Positions 6,921 to 12,984 of a DNA stretch of 22,144 nt are shown one piece after another. Each line of letters starts with the position of its first letter. The first letter of the stretch is position 1. The DNA is from a bacterium (GTDB taxonomy: Bacteria; Spirochaetota; UBA4802; UBA5550), in assembly GCA_024224995.1 (NCBI GenBank), contig JAAENB010000463.1, positions 1 through 22,144 on the forward strand. Direction: 5' to 3'. The position numbers were made by a program, and so were the translations under genes. The notes under the pieces were generated by a model. It saw nothing but the letters and a program-made list of their open reading frames with translations. It was not told where the DNA came from and searched no databases.

Positions 6921-8657
6921 TTACTTTTCTTTCACTGGCAATAAAAAATAGAAGGAAGCGCCCTTACCGGTTTCGGATTCTACCCAGATAGAGCCGCCAT
7001 GGTGTTCAATTATCTTCTTTACAATGGCAAGGCCAATTCCGGTCCCTTCGGTTTCAACTTCATTTAAGCGGTTAAATTCCTGGAAAACAAGCTCATGATC
7101 CTTTTTGTCAATTCCAATACCATTATCTTTTACGTAAAAACGGTAAAATTTTTCATCATGTTTATGAGCCCCAATTTGAATTATTGGTTTTTCCTGGTCT
7201 CCTTTAAATTTCATCGCGTTGCCAATGAGATTGTCGAAAATCTGTAAAATCCGGCCTTTATTCGCGTAGGCTTTTGGCAGAGGAGTACATATATCAAGGA
7301 CAATGCCGTTTTTGTCCAGCTGCAGCAAAAATCCGCCTTTTACCGTTGCCAGAATCTCTTCTACATCAACCTGCTCTTTCTGTTCCACCACCTTGCCGAT
7401 GCGTGACAATTCAAGGAGATCCTGAATTAGAGATTCCATACGAAACACATTATCCCGAATCAGTTCCAGGTAATTTTTACCGGTTTCATCAAGAACCTGT
7501 TTGTATTTTTTCAAAAGAACCGAGCTATACCCGCCCATAACCACAAGCGGAGCCTTCAGGTCGTGAGATGCCGTATGCACAAAGCTTTCCAGTTCCCGCG
7601 TCTTCTCTTCCAACTCCTTGAACAGCAGTTCCCGTTCTTCAATTTCAAGCAGCAGCTTTTCATTGGTTTTATTCAATTTCCTGGTTCGCTGTTTGACCCG
7701 TTCTTCCAGCTCTTTATTCAACTCACGGATCTCGAGCGTTACCTGGTCCCGTTCTATCCTGGTACGTAATGAGTCAATGCCAAAGGCAAAGTCATTTGTA
7801 AGGTCAACCAGCAAATCGACCTCATCTTCATTAAAGGCTTCAGGGATGTCGGAATAGACCGTGAGCATTCCCATTACCTCGTTCGCGGTTTTAAAGGGTA
7901 TGGAAACTGCCGATTGGTAACCGCTTTTTATGGCGTTGCTTCTCCAGGGCTTAAAATCAGGATCAGTAAGAATATTCCTGCTCACTGCCGGTTTGCCGGT
8001 TCGGATGGCTTTCCCCGACGGCCCCTGCCCCATTTCCGTATCTTCCCAGGTCAGGTTCAAGGACTTAAGATACCCATCGTCAAAACCGGCCTGGGCCAGG
8101 GGGCGTATGGATTTCAATTCATCCTGCTCGGCAAAACCGACCCAGGCAAAGCGGTATCCCGCGACATATACCATCAGTTTACAGATATCATTATAAAGCT
8201 CCATTTCATCAATAGCCCGGACAATGGAAAGATTGGCTCCGCTATACGCTTTTAATGCCCTGTTTACCCTGAGAAGCCGGTTCTGAGTTCTTTTCATTCT
8301 TTTAGCCAGACCGGAAATAACAGCACCAATAATAATAAGCATTGAAGCCCGGATATAATCGGAAGGAGGCGAAGTATCCTGAAAAAAAAGATTAGTTAAA
8401 ATTAAAAGCAGCGCAAGGAATATTGCCACGAGTACGCCGGATCGCTCCCACCATATTGATGACAATATAATAGGAACATAAAAAAAGTGACTGAATATTG
8501 AGTTAGAGTTTAAAACCATGTGGAAATAATAAGTAAGAAGACAGCACGAAAAGAGAAGGAGCACCACAATAAGGATTTTATATTTTTCCTTTTTCTCCAA
8601 CCTGGTCAGATCAAGATTTTCACTGTCTATGTATTTTTTGCTTTTTACCTCTATCAT
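6921..8657 (-). CDS. Membrane-anchored GAF-domain sensor histidine kinase
   Basis: This 578-residue hybrid of membrane sensor and kinase has three or four hydrophobic segments in the first 120 residues, a GAF domain (about 145-295), a charged coiled coil (about 300-355), a HisKA dimerisation helix with phospho-acceptor His365 in ASHDLKAPL, and a HATPase_c domain ending in the G2 box EGTGIGLAIVKKIIEHHGG. The domain order resembles phytochrome-like and cyanobacterial-type kinases. No receiver domain or response regulator gene is nearby, so the partner is encoded elsewhere. The ATG at 8657 begins one base after the stop of the CorC-type gene; the frame is open further upstream (to 8741) but only inside that gene. 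Zero-gap spacing makes it the last gene of the M23-HTH-CorC-CorC-kinase unit. The signal is unknown; link to membrane or metal stress is only suggested by its neighbours. Confidence 0.92.
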   Translation of the reverse strand: MIEVKSKKYIDSENLDLTRLEKKEKYKILIVVLLLFSCCLLTYYFHMVLNSNSIFSHFFYVPIILSSIWWERSGVLVAIFLALLLILTNLFFQDTSPPSDYIRASMLIIIGAVISGLAKRMKRTQNRLLRVNRALKAYSGANLSIVRAIDEMELYNDICKLMVYVAGYRFAWVGFAEQDELKSIRPLAQAGFDDGYLKSLNLTWEDTEMGQGPSGKAIRTGKPAVSRNILTDPDFKPWRSNAIKSGYQSAVSIPFKTANEVMGMLTVYSDIPEAFNEDEVDLLVDLTNDFAFGIDSLRTRIERDQVTLEIRELNKELEERVKQRTRKLNKTNEKLLLEIEERELLFKELEEKTRELESFVHTASHDLKAPLVVMGGYSSVLLKKYKQVLDETGKNYLELIRDNVFRMESLIQDLLELSRIGKVVEQKEQVDVEEILATVKGGFLLQLDKNGIVLDICTPLPKAYANKGRILQIFDNLIGNAMKFKGDQEKPIIQIGAHKHDEKFYRFYVKDNGIGIDKKDHELVFQEFNRLNEVETEGTGIGLAIVKKIIEHHGGSIWVESETGKGASFYFLLPVKEK

Positions 8658-8658
8658 G

Positions 8659-9942
8659 TTATACAGACGTTGTCCCCAAAGTTTTACCATAGAAAAGAAA
8701 AACAACTTTTTCCACCGAACGTTCCGTTGCTTCTTCAACAATAAGTTTATTCTTATTCAGTTTTATTTCTTCTCCCTTTCGCGGGATCTTTCCCAATTCA
8801 TAGGTAATATACCCCGCGACGGTTTCAAATCCTTTTTTTTCTATTTCCAGGGAAAAATATTTATTAAAATAATCAATATCGGTATCGCCCCGGAGAAGAT
8901 ACTTTTTGCTGTCCATTTTTGTAATAAGACTTTCTTCCGGATGATCCTCGGTCTGGATCTCCCCAACGATCTCTTCCGCTATATCTTCATGTGTCACCAT
9001 TCCCGTAACTGCCCCGTATTCATTAACAACAAAGCTTACGGGGATAGCTTTTTCCTGCATCTCCATATACAATTCGGAAATTTTTTTGGTTTCCGGCACG
9101 TAATATGGCCTGGTTATAATTTCGGATATTTTCTTTATTCCGGGATTCTTTATAATATCCCGGAAAAATATATACCCGATAATATTGTCAACTCGTCCTT
9201 CATACACGGGAATCCTCGAAAATTTTGTTTTAGTAATCAATTCCACAAGATTTTTAACACTACACCCGATATCCACGGAAGTAATATCTATTGTTGGGAC
9301 CATAACATTATCTGCCGCGATATCCTTAAACGACAGGATCTCCGATATATATGATTGATGATCTTCATCAATTATCCCTTCCTTCTCTCCGACCCTAAAT
9401 AAAAGATCAATCTCATCACGCGAACGTACCGGCAGCAGGCTTCCTTCTTCAATTTTGAAAAGCTTTTTCAAAAGCCCGGGAATAAATAACGATACCCTGT
9501 TCAGGGGTCTTAAAGCAAACATGAGCCACCTGATGGGATATGAAAAAAACATCAAATATGATTCAGCCTTTACTTTTGCCACAACCTTTGGAGAGACCTC
9601 GCACAGAAGTAAAAAAACAATTGTCTGTACTATCGTTACGGCAAATTGCTCCCATTCCCCGTTTCGTCCTAATTCTACCGCCACATAGGCAATAAAAGAC
9701 GTGGCAGCAATATTAACAACATTGTTACCAATAAGAATCATCCCCATAGCATCTTCAATATTATCCAGAATACGAAGAGATCTTCTTGCCCGTCTTTTCC
9801 CGCTTTTGGCAAACGATTCCAGCTTGAGCCTGTTTGAAGACACCAGTGCCGTCTCCGCTCCTGAAAAAAAAGCGGAAAGTACTATCAGGATAAATATTAT
9901 TATCTCATAAATAATAATTGTGTCAATCTTAAAATCAAGCAC
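8659..9942 (-). CDS. CNNM/CorC-HlyC family membrane protein, copy 2
   Basis: This 427-residue protein has the full CNNM/CorC layout: a DUF21 membrane domain (about 1-190) with SAFFSGAETALVS (22-34), GNNVVN and CEVSPK signatures, a CBS-domain pair (about 205-325) and a C-terminal CorC_HlyC transporter-associated domain (about 340-415). Family members export or regulate Mg2+ and other divalent cations. The old haemolysin label is not evidence of toxin activity. It starts with GTG directly after the TAG of the preceding paralogue, with GAGG about eleven bases upstream. It differs substantially in sequence from that paralogue, so the pair is old and may form heteromers. The kinase gene follows one base after its stop. 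Confidence 0.95.
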   Translation of the reverse strand: MLDFKIDTIIIYEIIIFILIVLSAFFSGAETALVSSNRLKLESFAKSGKRRARRSLRILDNIEDAMGMILIGNNVVNIAATSFIAYVAVELGRNGEWEQFAVTIVQTIVFLLLCEVSPKVVAKVKAESYLMFFSYPIRWLMFALRPLNRVSLFIPGLLKKLFKIEEGSLLPVRSRDEIDLLFRVGEKEGIIDEDHQSYISEILSFKDIAADNVMVPTIDITSVDIGCSVKNLVELITKTKFSRIPVYEGRVDNIIGYIFFRDIIKNPGIKKISEIITRPYYVPETKKISELYMEMQEKAIPVSFVVNEYGAVTGMVTHEDIAEEIVGEIQTEDHPEESLITKMDSKKYLLRGDTDIDYFNKYFSLEIEKKGFETVAGYITYELGKIPRKGEEIKLNKNKLIVEEATERSVEKVVFLFYGKTLGTTSV

Positions 9943-11193
9943 CTATTTGATAACCTCTATCGTAACGATCCTGTTTTTTTGCACATACTTTATTCGTAAA
10001 ATAAACTCTTCCACAACGATTGCTTCACCTCTTTTGGGAAAATATCCCAGGGTTTCAATAACATATCCGCCAATAGTTTCCGAATTCGAACTCGAAAGAT
10101 GAGCTTCAAACATATGGTTAAAATCATCAATCTGCATCTCTCCCCTGATCACGGAGACATGTTCATCGACCTGCCGTATTTCCGTTTTTTTGTCCGCTTT
10201 CCATTTGCTGAACTCTTTCCCCATCAATTCGCCCAAAATAACATTCAGAGAAACAACTCCCGCAGTTCCCCCGAATTCATCAACAACAATAGCTATTTGC
10301 AGCCCCGAATCCAGGAAATCATTCAACAGGTCGTGCAATTCCCTGGATTCGGGGAAAAAGGCTATTTCCCGGATAAACTTATTTATACTTTTTGCTTTTT
10401 TATATCCCAGGAAATACGGAAGCAATTCTTTTGAATCAATCATTCCCACAACAGTGTCGAGATCATCTTTATAAACCGGCGCGCGAATAACATCGGATTC
10501 CATAAAAATGGTCATTGCCTCATCAACGCTTGCCCCATATGGAATAAAGACAGCTCTATTCCGTGGAAACATCACATTCGATGCCTCTTTCCTGGAAAAC
10601 CGTATTACATTTTTTATTATCTTCCCTTCCCCTTTATCAATAAATCCTTCCTCTTCTCCCGTGCTCACCGCCGCTCCCAGTTCATCTGCGGTAATGCTCT
10701 CCGTTTCAACTTTGAGGCGGAATATTTTTATTACAATATCAATACAGAAAAGGATGGCAACCCGGATTGGGAAAAAAAGTTTATGGAACAGGTTTAACAG
10801 GGGAAAGACCTTGCCGGCTACGGAATTATAGGAATGGATTGAAATAAGTTTGGGGGCTATTTCACATAAGATCACAATAATAGGGGTAACAATGGCTATT
10901 GAAATAACATGTCCCCAGTCCTTCCATTGCAGCAACAGAAGCCTGGCTGAGATATTGGAGATCACCAGGTTAACAAAAAGATTGCCGATCAGGATCGTTA
11001 TGAGAATATTCTGCGGCTGAGACATTGCCGACGCAATACTCTGCTCTTTCTTCTTTCCGGAGAGTGAAAACCGGTGCAAGTCCGGTTTTTTTAAAGAAAA
11101 AAGAGCTGTTTCCGATCCCGAAAAAAATGCCGACAGGATCGTGCATAGCACAATAATAAGAACCTGGTATATGCTTACATTGTGAACGTCCAT
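9943..11193 (-). CDS. CNNM/CorC-HlyC family membrane protein, copy 1
   Basis: This 416-residue protein is a paralogue of the gene after it, with SAFFSGSETALFSL (21-34), GNLFVN, and CEIAPKL in the DUF21 membrane domain, then a CBS pair (about 200-325) and a CorC_HlyC domain (about 340-410). The likely role is divalent cation (Mg2+ or Co2+) efflux or its regulation at the inner membrane, known for the family but not shown here. The ATG follows the stop of the HTH gene with no gap (TAAATG), so translation is probably coupled. No independent ribosome binding site stands out. Adjacent pairs of these genes are common in spirochaetes and other phyla. Confidence 0.95.
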   Translation of the reverse strand: MDVHNVSIYQVLIIVLCTILSAFFSGSETALFSLKKPDLHRFSLSGKKKEQSIASAMSQPQNILITILIGNLFVNLVISNISARLLLLQWKDWGHVISIAIVTPIIVILCEIAPKLISIHSYNSVAGKVFPLLNLFHKLFFPIRVAILFCIDIVIKIFRLKVETESITADELGAAVSTGEEEGFIDKGEGKIIKNVIRFSRKEASNVMFPRNRAVFIPYGASVDEAMTIFMESDVIRAPVYKDDLDTVVGMIDSKELLPYFLGYKKAKSINKFIREIAFFPESRELHDLLNDFLDSGLQIAIVVDEFGGTAGVVSLNVILGELMGKEFSKWKADKKTEIRQVDEHVSVIRGEMQIDDFNHMFEAHLSSSNSETIGGYVIETLGYFPKRGEAIVVEEFILRIKYVQKNRIVTIEVIK

Positions 11194-11604
11194 TTATGGA
11201 AAAAGCTCTGCTTCTTTGATCTTTAAAATCTTCGCGCACTTCTTTTTAAATCTACTATTCGGTTTCTGCTGCCCCTTTTCTATTTTCGAAAGAAAAGACG
11301 GAGAACATCCGATCAATTTCGCAAGCTCATACTGTTTGATTCCTTTTCCTTTTCTTACATTCCAGAGCTTGTTATTCAGGCTAGTGTTCACTGTTTCAAT
11401 ATTTTTTTTATCGATCTTTTTGGGAAACAATTCCGGAACCGTTACTTTCAAATACCGGGCGCATAAATCCTTAAACCGTTCCGTAGGATTCTGGAGCCCT
11501 GTTTCAACTTTACACAAATAAGATGGTGATACACGGAGATCCTTTGCCATATCGTACTGTTTTATCCTCATCTTCCGCCTAAAATATGGGATCATGTTCT
11601 TCAA
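11194..11604 (-). CDS. Tandem double-HTH (XRE/Cro) DNA-binding protein
   Basis: The protein is 136 residues and consists almost entirely of two XRE helix-turn-helix domains. Repeat 1 (about 4-62) contains IKQYDMAKDLRVSPSYLCKV and ends PELFP. Repeat 2 (about 78-136) contains IKQYELAKLIGCSPSFLSKI and ends AELFP at the last residue. The two halves align without gaps over about 59 residues, so one arose by internal duplication, and a single chain could bind two half-sites. There is no effector domain. I chose the TTG at 11604, eight bases after GGAG; an ATG nine bases later is less well placed. It abuts the first CorC gene with no gap and follows the M23 gene by 33 nt, so it may regulate its own operon. 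Its targets are unknown. Confidence 0.92.
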   Translation of the reverse strand: MKNMIPYFRRKMRIKQYDMAKDLRVSPSYLCKVETGLQNPTERFKDLCARYLKVTVPELFPKKIDKKNIETVNTSLNNKLWNVRKGKGIKQYELAKLIGCSPSFLSKIEKGQQKPNSRFKKKCAKILKIKEAELFP

Positions 11605-11637
11605 CGAAATCTCTCCTCAAGTGTTTTCAGGAAAAGA

Positions 11638-12510
11638 CTAAATTTCCTGTTTCATATCAAGCCTGACATTGATCGTAAAGGTCTTTTCCGATTTATTTCC
11701 CGCGAAATCGTGGGTAATTACCGTAATAGTATTGTCGCCTTCCAGGTAACGTACTCCCTCTACTTTATAATACCCTTTTTCATCAATCAGTGATTCAAAG
11801 GGTTTTCCCGCAACAGTCAGTCCCTGCTCGGAAAAACCAATATTTTTAAAATCTACGGCAAGGGCCTGCTTCCGGTTAAAGAAAACCGTAAGCTTATAAA
11901 TCCCCAGCCGTTCATTTCCTGAAATAGTATCTACAATCTTGATCAACAAAGGATAATGTTTGGTTAACCGGATATTGTCGGCATTATTTTTTATCATAAT
12001 ATATTTATCATTAATATGAAAATACAGATCACCAATTTCAGGGGCTTTTTTATCTTCAAATTGAGGCAGTACCATATACGGATTTACCGATTCTTTCTTT
12101 TTAAGATCCAGGATAGAAAAATGAAGATGCTTGCCGCCGGAATGCCCGCTGTTCCCTATAAGCCCGGTCACCTCTTTTGGGGTACTGAGCTTTTTGGAAC
12201 TCACTCCCCTTAAAAGATGCATATAAACAGAATACATATCCTCGGAATGCTTGATTACTTTATAATTTCCCCCTCCCGGCTCATTCTCCAGGGGAAAGAT
12301 CGATTTATCCCAGTAATAAAGCAGCTCCCCTTTTTCAATGGGGTATATTTTGTCATCACTACAAATAAGATCAATCCCATCATGAAAATGATCCCCTCTT
12401 GATTCCCCAAAAGTTGAAGTAAGCTTTCCATTCTCTACGGGCCACCTGAAAGAGGTGGTGGAGAGGATGAGCGCCAATAGGGCTATGTACACAATAATTC
12501 TGTCTTTCAT
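11638..12510 (-). CDS. Secreted M23 family peptidase (LytM-like)
   Basis: This 290-residue exported protein has a signal peptide of about 20 residues. The M23 domain (about 22-150) has zinc ligands visible in HDGIDL (first His and Asp) and HLHFS (second His of the HxH motif). M23 enzymes cut peptidoglycan cross-bridges, and both motifs look intact, so activity is plausible. The C-terminal half (about 160-290) is beta-rich, ends in a segment like an immunoglobulin-type fold (DNTITVITHDFAGNKSEKTFTINV), and may bind wall or position the enzyme. The ATG at 12510 follows AGAGGA closely. It heads the HTH-CorC-CorC-kinase run with only 33 nt to the next gene. A repeat element lies immediately upstream and may have separated it from its original promoter region. 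Confidence 0.93.
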   Translation of the reverse strand: MKDRIIVYIALLALILSTTSFRWPVENGKLTSTFGESRGDHFHDGIDLICSDDKIYPIEKGELLYYWDKSIFPLENEPGGGNYKVIKHSEDMYSVYMHLLRGVSSKKLSTPKEVTGLIGNSGHSGGKHLHFSILDLKKKESVNPYMVLPQFEDKKAPEIGDLYFHINDKYIMIKNNADNIRLTKHYPLLIKIVDTISGNERLGIYKLTVFFNRKQALAVDFKNIGFSEQGLTVAGKPFESLIDEKGYYKVEGVRYLEGDNTITVITHDFAGNKSEKTFTINVRLDMKQEI

Positions 12511-12522
12511 TCTTCCTCTTAC

Positions 12523-12537
12523 AGAAACTAAATTTTG
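12523..12537. repeat. 15-bp direct repeat, left copy
   Basis: AGAAACTAAATTTTG here matches 12851-12865 exactly. The two copies bracket 313 bp of repeat-rich, non-coding sequence. This copy lies just upstream of the ribosome binding site of the M23 gene. The arrangement looks like a target duplication. Confidence 0.7.
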
Positions 12538-12850
12538 AAACAGGGCCTGTTCCCGAAAATCTTACCCGGGGCTCTGCTCTGTCCACGGGGTTGAAACCCC
12601 GAGCTACAACTCGTCGCCCCGCTGGGGCTATTCTGTCTTGGGTCAGCTTCAACCAATGATCAATCAATGCCCTGCGGGCGGTTCGGTCCCATACCGGAAA
12701 CACCCCGGAGGGGTGTAGTCATGTAGCCCGGGGTTTTTAACCCCGGGAGACAGAGCAAAGCCCCGTGCTAAATCCCCTGGCAGAAACCGATCCATTTAGA
12801 AAAACAGTTTCTTACGTATTTTTCCCGGCCCTGCCGGGTCCGCACTCTCA
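12538..12850. mobile_element. Putative non-autonomous insertion (MITE/REP-like)
   Basis: This 313-bp segment has no plausible gene and lies between two exact 15-bp direct repeats. Inside it, 12568-12608 and 12722-12764 form a long imperfect inverted repeat: GGGGCTCTGCTCTGTC and GCTACA at the ends of the left arm match complementary positions of the right arm. Each arm also holds its own hairpin (CGGGGTTGAAACCCCG and CCCGGGGTTTTTAACCCCGG). Between the arms are smaller GC palindromes, and a further one (CCCGGC/GCCGGG) is at 12824-12838. A related arm appears at the right edge of the window, so this is a multi-copy family. No transposase is encoded. Insertion is an inference from the direct repeats; the inverted arms do not reach the direct repeats. 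Confidence 0.6.
12568..12764. repeat. Inverted-repeat pair of a GC-rich palindromic family (REPIN-like)
   Basis: The two arms, 41 and 43 nt, are inverted relative to each other with about 113 nt between them. This resembles paired REP sequences (REPINs), which in other genomes are mobilised by REP-associated tyrosine transposases. No such transposase gene is in the window. A protein-like reading across the element on the minus strand (about 12380-12703) is a by-product of the GC-rich repeat and overlaps the M23 gene. Confidence 0.7.
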
Positions 12851-12865
12851 AGAAACTAAATTTTG
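12851..12865. repeat. 15-bp direct repeat, right copy
   Basis: AGAAACTAAATTTTG here is identical to 12523-12537. Between this copy and the stop of the PBP gene at 12985 lie only the hairpin at 12876-12963 and short flanks. Confidence 0.7.
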
Positions 12866-12875
12866 CTAGTACGCA

Positions 12876-12963
12876 GGCATGGAAGCATGGGCTCTTTGGA
12901 TTGCTGCGGAACTCGCTCCGCTCAAACAGTCCTCACAACCCAAAGAGCCCATACTTCCACGCC
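12876..12963. repeat. Large hairpin-forming palindrome after the PBP1A gene
   Basis: The arms 12876-12903 and 12936-12963 are complementary at 25 of 28 positions. The core is GGGCTCTTTGG / CCAAAGAGCCC. The loop holds a smaller hairpin, GCGGA (12906-12910) with TCCGC (12917-12921). It lies 22 nt after the stop of the minus-strand PBP gene. It may act as a transcription end or RNA-stability structure, but no T-run follows on the minus strand. It may also be another interspersed repeat. Confidence 0.7.
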
Positions 12964-12984
12964 ATATGCAGCTCGCAATACTAC

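Noticed and set aside
8629..9354. 241-codon plus-strand frame opposite the CorC-type gene
   Set aside because: It is antisense to a clear CNNM/CorC protein and is rich in Phe, Ile and His as expected from the complement of AT-rich coding sequence.
8659..9942. Annotation of the CorC-type genes as haemolysins
   Set aside because: The domain order (DUF21, CBS pair, CorC_HlyC) is that of cation transport-related proteins; the haemolysin name is historical.
12380..12703. 107-codon minus-strand frame across the repeat element into the M23 gene
   Set aside because: It overlaps the signal peptide region of the M23 gene and is made of palindromic repeat sequence. Arg-rich translations of this kind are typical artefacts of GC-rich repeats.
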